Shown here: piece after piece, positions 48,201 through 59,506 of the stretch | How positions within the stretch are numbered: position 1 is the stretch's first letter | Layout of the letters: every line of letters begins with the position of its first letter | Assembly (NCBI RefSeq): GCF_020085105.1 | Contig: NC_058055.1 | Location: forward strand, 21,061,822 to 21,125,821 | DNA: 64,000 bases | Source of the DNA: Siniperca chuatsi | Taxonomy: Eukaryota > Chordata > Actinopteri > Centrarchiformes > Sinipercidae | Reading direction: 5' to 3' | The notes under the pieces: model-generated | Database searches by the model: none | Seen by the model: only the letters and a program-made list of their open reading frames with translations | What the model was told of the DNA's origin: nothing | Program-made: the position numbers and the translations under genes

Positions 48201-50940
48201 GTCAAATATTGTACATTAATTCACACTTAAAAATGTCCTTATGTTATAAACCATTTATTAAATGTTTGTATACTGCTTATAAATGTTAAATAGGGGGAAT
48301 TTAAAGTGTTACCTCTTTCGGTAAGGTTTAGAGAGTGATGTTTTTGTGTCAAGTGCACTGCAACAAATCAGAGTACAGTTGGCTTAAGTGCAGAGATTAC
48401 TGAATGTGAAATAAAGAGGTAGTTTTTATGCTTCGAATTTTTGCTGCCTAGCCTAGAAGCTTAAATTATTTCTGTAGAATATAAGACTGTGGAAAAACAG
48501 GAATAGGAAAAAAATAAAAGAATAATTTGTGGGCCATATGTAACAATAAATTCCAACGTTGCCAGTTTATTAGGTCCACCTAGCTTAAACTAATGCAGCC
48601 TAAAACAACTGCCCTACAATAAATCCTACCTTTATGAGGGTTATAATATTCAGTTTTTATTTAAACTCTTTTATAGAAGTGTTGATTCAGCTTAACAGTG
48701 ATTTTGGAAGCTGTAGTTTGTGCTGCTGTTTTGCATTGTATTGAAAGTTGTTTCTAATATTTTGTCCACCCCATTTATATCAATGAGGGTAGACTAGACT
48801 AAAAAGTCACATAAAGAAGCTTTTTATGGTAATAGCTCTGCAGTTTTAGAGGAGAAATCCACTTCTGGAATTGTTTTTGATTGACAGTTGATTGTTTCTT
48901 CCTAACCAGGCATTTGGCTTCATGTCACGGGTGGCACTGCAGGCAGAGAAGATGAATCATCACCCAGAATGGTTCAATGTTTATAATAAGGTAATAACTT
49001 TCTCTATATTATGGCCCAAATCACAATTTGTAATAGTGATTGAGGAGTCACTTACAGTGCTGCATTTGTTTAGTATCCATTACAGAAATCACAGCTTGTA
49101 GAATCAAACAGTGTTATCACAGCTACGAGTTTGAGTTACTGCCATATTTAGAATGCTACGGTTGGTTTATAACAAATTACAGACACACAGAGATCAATCA
49201 ACTATGGATAAAGTCTGATTTTTTCATGTCAAACAATCCTCGCTGGTTCTGGAGAGCTCTCCACTCAAAGCCAGAAACATACTCTGTTCGTCAGAACGAC
49301 AAAAAAATAGCGCAGTAGCTTCAAACTGTAATCCCATCGTTTTTCTTGTGAAAAGCTCTGCAAATGTCTCTACCTCCCCTCCACGAAGCCCCCACAACCC
49401 CAGCATTCACGCACACACTCTCACTTTCTCTGCCTCAGAAATAAAGTAGTGGTTGATATGACAAACCCAGTCCCTGAAAATCTCTCAGCATTAGGCTGTA
49501 GCCACTGAGTTACTGTGTGGTGGGCCGGGCCACTCTGACAGGAATGCTGCTCCTAATCCACTCTTTATTAAAGTGGCTGTAGAATGGTGCTACAGGTCTC
49601 TGGGCCCCCACAGCACTCTCCACCAGACACTTACACATAAATCCCACTCTGACTGAGGTTCAGCCTCGACAAAATAGATGCTGTATACAGAGCTACTGCT
49701 AATATACTATTAATGTTCATTAATGCTCTGCTCTCAATATTAGGATGTGAGTTTATAAACATTTTTTTCTGGGCCAGAGCTGCTCTCCAGGGAGGAACCT
49801 CATTGGTTGAGTCAAATCTCAATGGGTGGAGCCAAAAAACATCCCCTCAAACTTTCAAGTGATCCTGAATGGAGTTGGACATCCACTGAATTTATCACAG
49901 TTCGTGACAAATAACAGGACAATATCCGTCACTCTATGTGGATCACTGCTTAAAGAAATAGTTCAAAATTTGGGAAAATATGCTTATTTGCTTTCTTTCC
50001 AAAATTGAGGTAAGCCTGTGCCTGTGTGTTAAGTACAGAGCTAGAGTCAAGACTTGGTTAGCCTAGCTTAGCATAAAGACTGGAAACAGGGGAAACAGCT
50101 AGCCTGGTTCTGTCCAACGTTCTGTCCAAAAAATAATACCAACCAATACCTCTTAAGCTCACTAAGCAGAAATGTAAAAACAAGAAATTGTGGTTTTAGG
50201 GGTAGTTGTGTGCTGGAACTACTTTTTGGCTACAACAGCCGACTGCAGTGCCTGTGTGCAGCTTCCTGGAGTCTTGTCATAACAGTATTGTCACACAGAG
50301 ACCAAACCAAAACCTGTGCACACCGGCTTAATCTGGCACCCAAACTGTAACTGGAGATGCTGCACAGGAGTACTTATATTGATGGATAAACTTTTAAGAT
50401 AAGTTTTTAAGTAAACAACAGTAATATGAGGCACAATTACACCTACCAGTATACAGTAATATCAGCTTCTGTTTCTTCCATAAACATGTATAATAGCTTC
50501 TTTGAATTTCAGGGTTGCAAAACAACAGGAGGTGTGACACTCAAAGGAATACTGTCTTGATGATCAAATACTCAACTCCTGTAGTCTTGAAAAGTGGCTC
50601 TGAAAATGTTGTATCTTTTTGGAGAACAGCAGCTGTAGTCAGCAGTTACAAGGAATCCCAATGGCGGCTTAGAGTCACTGCAAAAAAACTAAGCAAACAA
50701 ACAAACAACAAAAATGATATAAAAACATACATAGACACCACTCCTTCAACATAATTAACTTCTCCTATATTGATTCACATGCTGTTCACCAATTAATTTT
50801 ATGATTGACTTGTTAATGCAAACAATGCTTATGTGTCCTCACAGGTCCAGATTACATTGACTACACATGACTGTGGAGGACTGTCCAAACGGGACATCAA
50901 AATGGCCAAGTTTATCGACAAAATTTCACTTTCAATGTGA
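35144..50940 (+). CDS. pcbd2: Pterin-4a-carbinolamine dehydratase 2 (DCoH2)
   Basis: Dehydrates 4a-hydroxytetrahydropterin during tetrahydrobiopterin recycling, and the family also stabilises HNF1 dimers (established). Four coding exons, all phase 0: 35144-35251, 36293-36424, 48910-48990, 50845-50940, giving 138 residues. Exon 1 encodes an Arg/Ser-rich leader without acidic residues, like a mitochondrial presequence. Exons 2-4 encode the full dehydratase domain, with the signature E-x3-H-H-P-x5-Y-x9-H-x8-D present intact as [23 protein letters not shown] across the exon 3/4 junction (read in two parts: [15 protein letters not shown] and [17 protein letters not shown]). The His-His pair and later His are the catalytic residues. 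Intron 2 is about 12.5 kb, unusually large for this region. The exon 2 donor opens a (GT)n microsatellite. Confidence 0.95.
36425..36442 (+). repeat. (GT)n microsatellite at the pcbd2 exon 2 donor
   Basis: The exon ends CAG and is followed at once by nine GT dinucleotides, so the splice donor is the first unit of the repeat. Confidence 0.8.
39740..39965. promoter_or_regulatory. Candidate regulatory block in pcbd2 intron 2
   Basis: Balanced base composition with no repeats and no coding sense, amid AT-rich intron. It contains TTATAATGAGAATAAC-type and GATTTCC-type strings. Its compositional character resembles conserved non-coding DNA. Support is weak without alignment. Confidence 0.25.
40329..40356 (+). 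repeat. (GT)n microsatellite
   Basis: An uninterrupted run of about 14 TG/GT units in pcbd2 intron 2. Confidence 0.9.
40968..41122 (+). repeat. Partial copy of dispersed repeat family A
   Basis: Right-hand part only: a GACATTTTAAAGACTAAATGA block, ATTAATTAA strings and a TTTTAGCCCTA end. Confidence 0.5.
42113..42205 (+). repeat. (CA)n microsatellite
   Basis: Over 40 CA units with a few CG interruptions (acacgcacgcac) in pcbd2 intron 2. Confidence 0.95.
42360..42612 (+). repeat. Degenerate copy of dispersed repeat family A
   Basis: Keeps the TTTTCTGGTTACAGCTCCAA string and ends with AATAATCAGCCCTAA, as other copies do. Confidence 0.45.
43000..43425. promoter_or_regulatory. Candidate enhancer block 1 in pcbd2 intron 2
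   Basis: About 420 bases of GC-balanced, repeat-free, non-coding sequence with many unique words, bounded by AT-rich DNA. It includes GGTTAATCGG, CAGTTAATGAGG and TTAGTCACTTAATAAG. It looks like constrained non-coding DNA. This is inference from composition only. Confidence 0.3.
43651..43682 (+). repeat. (ATC)n(ACC)n microsatellite
   Basis: Five or so ATC units run directly into about six ACC units. Confidence 0.8.
45508..45885. repeat. Dispersed teleost repeat (family B)
   Basis: Opens near AGAGCCTGGCTGATCCTGGA, is rich in GATATTGATATT and GATAACATATACGCC strings, and ends near GGTTTGGCTCTAGCAGAGCG. The first and last parts are roughly inverse (GAGCCTGG and GGCTCTAG), so it may be a non-autonomous DNA element. 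I recognise the pattern from fish genomes but cannot name it. Confidence 0.5.
46370..46995. promoter_or_regulatory. Candidate enhancer block 2 in pcbd2 intron 2
   Basis: Repeat-free, non-coding sequence dense in motif-like words. It includes TGTAAACAATGG at 46770-46781, which joins a FOX core (GTAAACA) and a SOX core (AACAATGG), and TTTAATTAGG at 46794-46803, a homeodomain core. It also holds paired TTGAT/GATCAAG words near 46590-46612, and AGATAATTAGAAT near 46930. Motif matches are seen directly; enhancer function is inference. Confidence 0.4.
47214..47543 (+). repeat. Dispersed repeat family A, near-complete copy
   Basis: Starts at CAGCTGAAATGATAAGTCGA and ends at GTTAGTTACAGCCTTAC. It contains GGACAAAACAAGACATTTGA, AAACTGAATATCTTTG and ATTTTATAGATCAAATGA. 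It is better preserved than the other copies. Confidence 0.6.
48550..48812 (-). repeat. Dispersed repeat family D, inverse orientation
   Basis: Read on the minus strand it runs from CTACCCTCATTGATATAAAT through GGTGGACAAAATATTAGAAA to GCTAGGTGGACCTAATAAAC. It matches the copies at 29745, 33190 and 59105. It ends about 100 bases before pcbd2 exon 3. Confidence 0.6.
49945..50290 (+). repeat. Common percomorph dispersed repeat (family E)
   Basis: Contains AGTTCAAAATTTGGGAAAAT, TTAGCCTAGCTTAGCATAAA, GACTGGAAACAGGGGAAACA, AGCTAGCCTGGTTCTGTCCA and CTTCCTGGAGTCTTGTCATA. I recognise this as a very abundant percomorph repeat. It lies in pcbd2 intron 3. Confidence 0.65.
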
Positions 50941-51136
50941 TGTTTTTGATCAGAAAGTTTTTCTTTTCCAGTTTCCCTGCTTTCAGTCACAACTCTGCTC
51001 AGTCAAAGAATTATTCCTCAAAAAAAATGTACTGTCTCCAATTGATCCATCCAGTCTTAAATAAAATCTGTCAAATATATTCTATTTTGATGTTTGTATG
51101 TTGTTTGCAGCATATTTTGTACACGCTTTCTTTAAG

Positions 51137-51142
51137 AATAAA
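51137..51142 (+). terminator. pcbd2: pcbd2 polyadenylation signal
   Basis: AATAAA 197 bases after the stop, followed by a GTGTTGT-type downstream element. Confidence 0.65.
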
Positions 51143-51769
51143 ATTATTTTGTGCAACGGTGTTGTCTCTATAATTGATTTATAATAATGTAGCCCTGCAT
51201 TGACTATCTAATAAGATGACTTTTCCAAGGCTTTGTAGAAAACCTTGCTCTGTGGTTTAGATTCAGGATTCCATCTCTAACTGATTCTGGCAGATGTAAT
51301 TTCATTGTATGTGTCACTGTGTGGTTTTCTTGTTTTCAGCAGTGTTTATTTTCACACATGGAATTAGAATAGAGTGTAATTGCTCTGCAGCACTCTGTCC
51401 GGTACTTGCCAACGATCCAGAGGATACTTTTCCCTGTCAGTCCTCCACCAGACCACATGCTCTCCTTTTGGCCCTGGAGAATGGAGCAAAATGAGTAAGG
51501 GTTCAAAGTCAGTAGGAGGGGATTTATTTGATTTACGGTTTGGTAAGGGATGAGTCAGATAGGGCTGCTGTGTTTTCCTGACTGCATCGCCATCAGGAGA
51601 AGATCAGTAAAGAGAAAAGACTGTAATAAAAGCCAAATCAGTAGGACTATGTTCACTCTGCCAACCTGTGTTGCAAAAAGCCTCTTTTTCTGTCTTCTCT
51701 TGTGCTCTGTACTTTGAACGTGGAGAAAGGAAGTTGATGATGCTCTTCTTTAATTAGTGATATGCCCTG

Positions 51770-52140
51770 AAGCACCTCAAGTGCTCTGATGATGGTTGTA
51801 GTTGCTCAGGGAAAATCCAAATCATTTGTTTGTTCCTAAACAACGAGAAACCTTTCCTGATCAGGTCAAGGTGTAAAAGAAATCCCCCAGAGGGAGAGGC
51901 GCCTTCACCACAATTATGAGCACACTATCTGGAAACAGCAATTAGATGCTGAGCAACCATGGTCATTACAATTAATGCAAATTGCCTGGCCCCTGCAAAA
52001 TGGAATAGCCTTTCTGGCCTTTTATCTCCACCTTGATGATTCTGATAAGAGGCCAGACAGATAAAAATGCTACAATTCACCAGTGCATTGTGAAAATGAT
52101 AAAATGATGAAATTAGATTCACTCAAAATAATAAAACTAA
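51770..52140. promoter_or_regulatory. Candidate enhancer block 3 downstream of pcbd2
   Basis: Repeat-free, non-coding, with an octamer POU site ATGCAAAT at 51975-51982 overlapping a TAAT homeodomain core (ATTAATGCAAATTG). Further words of this kind are CAATTAGATGC, CTGATAAGAGG and GGTCAAGGTG. Composition and motif density resemble conserved developmental enhancers. Inference only. Confidence 0.35.
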
Positions 52141-52989
52141 ACTGTCTCATCCAAAATGTTGATTAGGATTATACGCCACACGTCACAAAGTGCAAAGCCA
52201 AATTCACCCATAAGATGTGAAATTAAATAACAAAATCACCTATTCCTTTTGCATCCTTTGGGTGTAAAGCATCACAGATTAACTTGGTTGGATGAGTGTG
52301 GTCAGTGTAGTTCAGTGTCAGTGTTTCACATGATTTCTATAGGTATTCATGCTTTTCAAAGTACCTCTACCTTTGGATGGGTCATATTGAAAAGCAAACC
52401 CACAATACTACGTATTGTAAGTACGTAACTTACCCTTGGATGTTGCTCCTAAAGTTGAGTTTTCCCATTTCTGTTAGGCCTCGACTAACGTGGTAACTTG
52501 AACCTTATGGGCTATAGACTGGATGCATTTACATTAGATTAAATAATTTGTCAAATTTTCACATTATTTCGCCTTTTTACAGTGAAGGCCATCCAGGCCC
52601 ACACACATGGTGTTGGTGAGGCATGCTCAAAGTTAGATATATATCATATTGCAAAGATGATTTGGGAACACTTAACCCCCTGTTCATTCCTCTGTATAGT
52701 CAAATTGTGACCAAACTTAGAGAACCGTTGCATCTGTTGTATATTAAATCGCACAACACTGACCCACGCAGCCACCGCTCAAACTGCTTTTTGTACAGGG
52801 AGAAAACTGCAAGGCTGGAAACAATACGAGCCATTTCGAGTCTTTTTAATGTTACTGACACAAACCGCCTTGCCTCTGTATGTACTGTGTATATCATTTG
52901 TCTTGTCTCAGGTGGACACACCAGCATGACAACACCTTCTTCTGCAGCAGCTCCTCCTTTGATGTTTGTGGGATGTGTGTAGGAAATAT

Positions 52990-53275
52990 GTCAGCAGCAG
53001 TGGAAATCAGATCCTTTACTTGAGTAAAGTGCTAATACAACAATCCAAAAATACTCCATTACAAGTAAAAGTCCTGGATTCAAAAGCATACTTAAATAAA
53101 AGTAAGTTAAAGTATCAAAAGTAGTTATTCTGCAGATAAATGGTCTGACTGATATACTGTATATATCACATATCACATACATTGTTATTTGATGTCTACG
53201 TAGTATTTTACTGTTGTAGCTGGTCAAGGTGGAGCTAGTTTTAACTACAGTACTGTATATACAGTTAGGTAGTTT
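52990..53275. repeat. Common percomorph dispersed repeat (family F)
   Basis: Contains ATCCTTTACTTGAGTAAAGT, CATTACAAGTAAAAGTCCTG, TTAAAGTATCAAAAGTAGTT and ATTTTACTGTTGTAGCTGGT, then GGTGGAGCTAGTTTTAACTA. I recognise this from percomorph genomes, where it is extremely frequent. Confidence 0.65.
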
Positions 53276-53277
53276 AG

Positions 53278-53720
53278 TCCATGGGTTCCCAACCTACAGG
53301 TCGGACCCCCTCCAGAGGATCACAAGATTCATCTGGGGGGTTATAAGATGATTAATGGGGCAGGAAAGAAGAAAAACCAAAGTGAAACCATCTGAGTGGT
53401 TTAGAAGGGAAATCTCTCCTTGGTGGAACCGCTAACAACTCATCTCAAACTTTGCTGCTGGCTGTAGCATTATGTTTAACAGAAAGATGTTAGAGTGGTA
53501 TCGATCTTCTCATCTAACTCCTCAGCAGAAAGCGAATAAGTGTATTTCCCAAAATGCCGAACGGTTCCTGTAAGTCCAAAAAACATAACAAAAAAGCAGA
53601 CTTATCAGAAATGATGATCTGTGATGCAATTACTACTACTGGATCTATAAGAGAGGATGACACAGTATTCTCTCTATATACAGTAAATACTCAGGTGCAT
53701 TTAAAAAGATCTCAGCAAAT
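53278..53720. repeat. Dispersed repeat opening with TTCCCAACCT
   Basis: Begins GGGTTCCCAACCTACAGGTC, with CCCCCTCCAGAGGATCACAA and GGGGGTTATAAGATGATTAA. It is a familiar fish repeat and directly follows the family F copy. The right border is uncertain. Confidence 0.45.
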
Positions 53721-53811
53721 TAATAAATGAGTGAGATCTTCATCTTCGGACTGGCCATCAGCTGAGGCAGTACATTTGAACCTCTGACTTTTCATGTCAA
53801 GCTTTTGTTTT

Positions 53812-54147
53812 TAGGTTTGCAAGGAACAATTATTTTCATTCATCAATTAATCTGTTGATTTTGTTTCCGATTTATTGTTCAGTCCACAAAATGTCAGAAA
53901 ATAGTAAAAAGTGCCCATCACAATTTGTTGATGCCCAAGATGAGGGCTTCAAATTCCTTGTCTTGTCCAACTAACCATCTAAAATATCTAAATTTTCAAT
54001 TTACAATCCAATCCTCACATCTGAGAACTAGTGAATGTTTGGAAATGTTCCTTGATTCATGACTTAAATGATTATCAAAATGATTGTTGATTACTTAATT
54101 TCTGTCAATCAACTAATAGATTAATTAACTAATTGTTTCAGCCCTAC
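53812..54147 (-). repeat. Dispersed repeat family A, inverse orientation
   Basis: Read on the minus strand it carries the same strings as the other copies: GGGCTGAAACAATTAGTTAA at its start, ATGTGAGGATTGGATTG and TGGACAAGACAAGGAATTTG inside. Confidence 0.55.
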
Positions 54148-54237
54148 AAGCCTCTCTAACTGCTAGGCCACCATCATCTGTCCTCTGTGGAGGAGGAGGA
54201 GGAGGGGGACTTTTAAGTGACCAGACAGCCATTCCAA

Positions 54238-54282
54238 CAAGGCCAAGCCGGGCCAGACCAGGCCAGACCAGGCCAGATGTGG
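54238..54282 (+). repeat. Short GGCCAGACCA-type minisatellite
   Basis: About four 10-base units (GGCCAAGCCG, GGCCAGACCA, GGCCAGACCA, GGCCAGATGT) in tandem. Confidence 0.7.
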
Positions 54283-55934
54283 CCCCTTCAGATAATTGGT
54301 CTCAGCTGATGGACAGAAGCAGCAGGCAGCCAAGCCAGCCCTCCCATTAGTGAACTCCCTGGATTCTGGCTCCTTAATCCGTTTTCAGCTTCACCTACTA
54401 ATTCTGCAGCGCCAGCAGTCCAGCCTGCACACACACACACTACACACACCCACGAGAACTGAAGGGAGACAGACAGACAGGGATGGAATGAGGAAGAAAG
54501 AAGAGGCAGAGAAAGTGGGGAGGGGAGTTGTGGGGGGAAACGATTGCAGAGGTGGAGGCGGAGAGAGAAGAAATAGAGTTGAGAATAGATGAGTGGGACG
54601 GGCCAGGTGGGGGATGCCTTTTTCCCCTTTTTTGCATAGACCTTAAGATGGAAAAATAATAATTCTCCCCAGCATAAATGTCTAGTGCCCCTGAAAGTGA
54701 CATAAAGGGAAAGCGAGAGATGGAGTGGGGGTTTCATCAGTGAGTGAGAGAAGAAACCACAAGCAGGAGAGAGGCTTTCTGGGATTTTTCCAAGTAGCTG
54801 CTGTGCGTGATAGCAGGCCATATTTCTCCTCTAGTGTGCTAATCGCAGTTTCACTCCCTGGCCATGTGGGGATGGGTTGGCGGACCGGTAGTTGCAATCT
54901 GATACTGCCAAATAAAGATAACAAGGTCAGAGAAAGTCAATCTTGACTTAAGTCTGTTTTTGGAGTCTCCAGGGGGAGTGCACAGGCCAGCGTTTAGCAT
55001 GTGGGGTCGTCTGTTGTGGGATTCACTGCAGACACAGCACTGATAGTAATCACAGTGTGCACTTGATGCCAAAAAGCAACCAGGAGCTTAACATTTGCAG
55101 ACATTTGTATGGCATTTGTTATTTGATCAAATGCACCCCGTTTGTACATTTCCCATGTGGTGCGGCAGTAACTACTGCACGATAGCTGACTGTTCTCATC
55201 TTTGTGAACAGAAACATATTGTCTGTTTTGCTGATAAATGGCAGTTTCACGCTGTCTTCTTCCATTTAAAAGACAAGTTGTCAGTGGTCCTTTTTTTGTG
55301 AAAAGGAAAACATATTTTCTCTGGGATATGAGGGATCAGTGTAATGGTTGTCATGCTGATTCGTGAGTGAAGTAAAGTATCAGCAACAGAGAGGCTCCCT
55401 AATACAGACATCCATTACAATCGTCAACTTTTCATGAGTTAAGAAAAACACAGTTTTTTAGCTTTACGACAATGTATTTTTAAGATAGTCCAATGGGATT
55501 TTAAGTGTTCTATGTAACCCTAACCATGTAGCTATGTATATAAGAAACTGTAGCCTATGTATGTAGTTTTTTTTATTCTATTCTAATTTAAAATATTTGT
55601 ATATACTGTATGTTCTGTGTGTGTAGCGTGAAGGGAGCTACAACTTTCATTTCATTGTGCAGTCCTGTGTTGTAGAATGACAAAATAAATGTACCTCGTA
55701 TCTTAGTAGGAGAATTTCCTCAGCCCATAAAAGGATGCTGTAATTTTTCAGTTTATCTAAAAAATGTAAAATCACTAAATTTGGAGATAGGCCTACATTA
55801 TTTACACTTGAAGGCAACAATGTGCAATCTAACAGAATTGATTTTGTTTATGTCTGTCTAGCAGTGTCTGCTAGTCCATTTGTTTTTGTACCAATTAACC
55901 AATCTAAATATGTACGTGTATTGATAATAAGACT

Positions 55935-56235
55935 AAGAGTCTACAGCCATGCTAACAGCTCTGTAAGGCTGTTCTTAGGCACAGCAGTGCTTTGAGGTAA
56001 ATGAATATAGAACAGAATATACTGTTAACCATGTTCACCATCTTAGTATTAACATGCTAACATTTGCTGATGAGCACTAAAGACAAAGTACAGCTGAGGC
56101 TGATGGGAATGTCATTAGTTGTCCTCTGAGGACCATGAATGTGTGAACAAAATTTCATGGCAATCCATCCAAAAGTAATAACATAATTCTGTTTAAACTA
56201 AAGTGGTGGAGAGACCAACTGACAGAATGACATTG
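55935..56235. repeat. Common teleost dispersed repeat (family G)
   Basis: Contains AGCCATGCTAACAGCTCTGT, GGCTGTTCTTAGGCACAGCA, GTACAGCTGAGGCTGATGGG and AAATTTCATGGCAATCCATC. I recognise these as hallmarks of a widespread teleost repeat, but do not name its family. Confidence 0.55.
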
Positions 56236-56269
56236 CTGTCAAAACACAAATACATATAAAATATATATG

Positions 56270-56745
56270 CCAACATACTTTTGCGTACTTTTGGTCTGGG
56301 GCTGTTTTTCTTAATGCTACAGGACACAATGATATTATAGACAATAGTGTGCTTCCAACTTTGTGGCAACACTTCGGGGAAGGCCCTTTCCTGTTTCAAC
56401 ATAATAATGTCCCTGTGCACAAAGCCAAATCCATAAACAAATGTTTTTCCCAGTTTGGTGTGGAAGAACTTGACAGGCCTGCACAGTGCCCTGACCTCAA
56501 CCCCATCCAATACCTTTGGGTTGAACTGGAACGAGCTAGGTGTTATCGGCTGACCTCACTGATGCTCTTGTGGCTGAATGAGAGCAAATCCCTGCAGCCA
56601 GGTTCCAAAAGGTTGTTGAAAGCCTTCCCAGTCAAGTGGAGGCTTTTTATAACAGCATATTAATGCACATGGTTTTGAACACCATGTTCAACAATCACAT
56701 ATGGATGTAATGTTCACGTGTTCACCAAATTTTGATCATATGCAT
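56270..56745 (+). mobile_element. Tc1-like transposon remnant
   Basis: A plus-strand fragment (56349-56663) encodes the C-terminal half of a Tc1/mariner transposase. It shows the FQHNN..VHKAKS block, CPDLNPIQYLWVELERA (the DDE-region PDLNPIE motif with E changed to Q) and an SLQ..KRLLKAFP tail. Degenerate terminal inverted repeats are visible as CCAACATACTTTTG near 56270 and TGTTCACGTGTTCACC near 56712. The N-terminal half is missing, so it is inactive. Confidence 0.75.
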
Positions 56746-57869
56746 CAGTATTTGATGTACAGTACATTCCATAAAAGGTGTTGTATTTGTACTTTCTGTC
56801 ATGCCCAGTCTGCTTTAAGTAGTGATTTCCTACATCTCCCAGAATTCCTTACGTCAACAAGTGGGTGTTTCAAAGAGAACAGTGAAGCTCAGGATTTTTG
56901 TTTTTTATCCCCGCCCATGAAAGTACAGTAACTGTGCACACCAGTATTGTTGAGGAGTCTTGATTAGTTAAGAAGTCATATTAAGAAGTAATATAATTGG
57001 CTTCCTTTAAAATAAATAAAGTATGTTGAACCAGATCCTTCATACAGTAGGCTTCATTCTTTACTCAGCCACCCACAGCTCTCTTTAGTGTGCATTAAAC
57101 ACAGACACACACACAAAAACTTGGCTGTGAAGTCACTACAGTTCGACTCAGCACGGTCACTAATCCCAAAATGACTGTCATGTGTCAGCTTTGTCAGAAT
57201 TACTGCGGTACTGAGACAGAGTCTTGGCGGTAATTACATCATTTTCTCAGGACACATATAATTATAGTAATTCATGCTGTTGTACTTTGGCTTGCAACAG
57301 CATGCAGTTATTGGCCAAATACTCTTTTGACTGTGTGATCCAATATTTTGAAATAAATCTTCAGCTCCATAAATCAAAGTGTATCTCTTTGCAGCACATC
57401 CCAAATGCTGGCTCATAAAATATGTTCATAAAGATAACATATTTAAATGTAGGTGCATGCTGAACATAGATACATACAGCTCATCAAATTTAGTTTATAT
57501 TGTTAACGTAGAAAATGCAATAAAATACTGGGGGAGGAAGGACGTAAAATAAACAGCCACTGGCCTGTTTGAAACATTTGGCTGATGCTCCTATACAGGA
57601 AGATTTTGAGCAGAGTGTGTCTTGTTCAAGGACTTTTTTGTTGGAAACAGTAAATGTTACACAGATCATTCCTGTGAGCTTCCTCATCCACCCTGCTGTT
57701 TGGTCATGTTTGTTTCAGTCATGCTATAATAGGTGTAAGAACTTTGTTTTTATGTATAAATATGACTTCTTTCACTGTGCTTCAGTTAAGGAATACACAA
57801 CTCACCATGGCACGTCTCAAAAAATGATTTGTCTCTTGCTATTGACCACTGTACATATTTTTTCCGAAA

Positions 57870-58010
57870 TATGGTCCCATGGTGGTCCACCGGAAGGGGA
57901 GGGACTTCGACTTTCTATGGCGCAATCTTCCAATGCCTTCTTCTTCTTTTCCTTTTAATGGTGAATTAGCAACCGTTCGGAGCATTATCGCCACCAACTG
58001 CCGTGTTACA
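57870..58010. repeat. Dispersed repeat fragment with CTTCTTCTT tract
   Basis: GCCTTCTTCTTCTTTTCC followed by AATGGTGAATTAGCAACCG and TTATCGCCACCAACTGC. The same pairing of a CTTCTT tract with a CGCCACC box recurs in fish genomes. The family is not known to me. Confidence 0.4.
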
Positions 58011-59104
58011 TTGTTCTTATATCCTTGTTATCAGTCCTGTGTCCCTCACACAACCACCCCTTATATACCCTCCATGTAACTAATAGGAGTGGACTACATC
58101 AATAGTAGGGGAGCTCACCATAAACACACATATATACAGACAATTTGGCCACATGGATATTTACTATTTATACAGTTTTGTTCACAAATCACCACAAATT
58201 ACAGTGCCAAAGTTACATGTAACCACCAGCTTCTACACATTTAATCAAAAACAGACACATGCCACCCCCTTTCTTCAAACATAATTGAACCAGGAAGTAT
58301 AAATAGATATTAGATCCTTGTCAGATCCTTTTGCCTGAGGACCAGAAAGAAGATTAGTTACAAAGGTAAGACAGTGACTTGATATTGCAAGTATGTTAGC
58401 AGTACTTAGCTTACTATCAAACAGTAGATTTCAAACATGCCTGGTTGTGGTACTGGTACTTTGTGTAGCACTGACTTCTATGGCTGCCATGCACTGCAGA
58501 TTCATGAATGTCACACAAACATTACTACACACATAGCATGAAATGTTACACCACGAAATGGAGGACAATCTTTATCACCCCATGTCTGTAGATCAATCAC
58601 AAGTTTCGTCATCCCACAACCTAGAAATGTGTTTACAGCAACAGTTGCTAGAAAACATCAGCATAGAAATGTGCTAAAATAACACTGATTAGCTATTAGC
58701 GTAGCACTAGACAACAGGCCAATCCATATTTTCTCTTGAAAATTAGTATATATTGCCAGTGTGTCAGTGTTTTTTTTTATTCTTTTTTTTGTATCAAGTG
58801 TGCTGTTGTAGCAAAATCTTCACCTCAGCAAGGTTGATACCTGCACAATCTGTGCTTACCATGTGATATCAAATGATAGTGACACTGAAATATACTGTAA
58901 ATGAGAAGGGTATGGAAAATTATCTTAACACAAGACCATGAGGGTTTCTGTCAAATTTAAGGGTTGTGAGGGTGAGACTGTTTTGACCTCATGTTATGTA
59001 GGCTATACTCAACTTATCCCTTATGTGCTCTGTTCTCTTTTGTCTGATAGCATCATAACATACTTAATCTAAAAGTAGAGAGTCCCTATATATATAATTT
59101 GCAT

Positions 59105-59362
59105 GCTTGTGTGTTTCAATTATTTTGTCCACCCTATTTATATCAATGAGGGTAGGCTAAATAACACAAACACCTCTCAGTATAACACAACAGCATAACA
59201 AACTGCAGCCTCCAAAATAACCAGTTGAATCAACACCTCTCTGTAACAGTTTCAACAAAAACTGAACATTATAACCTTCCCTGAAGGTAGGATTTATTGC
59301 AGGACTGTTGTATTAGACTGTATTACTTTTAGCTAGGTGTGCTTAATAAACTGACAGCTGAG
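59105..59362 (+). repeat. Dispersed repeat family D, rearranged copy
   Basis: Contains AACTGAACATTATAACCTTC, GAAGGTAGGATTTATTGCAG and GCTAGGTGTGCTTAATAAAC as in the other copies. The first 45 bases (TTTTGTCCACCCTATTTATA and onward) are reverse-complemented relative to the copy at 48550-48812. Confidence 0.6.
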
Positions 59363-59506
59363 TGTAAGAAAATAGACGTTCATGATGTCACTATGATGAC
59401 CAAACAGATTAATTAATTGTAATGCATTATTTATGTGCATACAGGTTAGTAAGAAGCAAGCCACTCAGGTGATGGCTTTTCTAGTATATTAATATTATAC
59501 ATTCTT

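Noticed and set aside
54288..54821. A 177-residue minus-strand open frame
   Set aside because: It is Leu/Ser/Phe-rich low-complexity sequence over a purine-rich tract. No domain, no splice support and no resemblance to a known family; most likely the antisense shadow of GA-rich non-coding DNA.
56349..56663. A 104-residue open frame as a host gene
   Set aside because: It is the C-terminal part of a Tc1-like transposase with decayed inverted ends, not a host protein.
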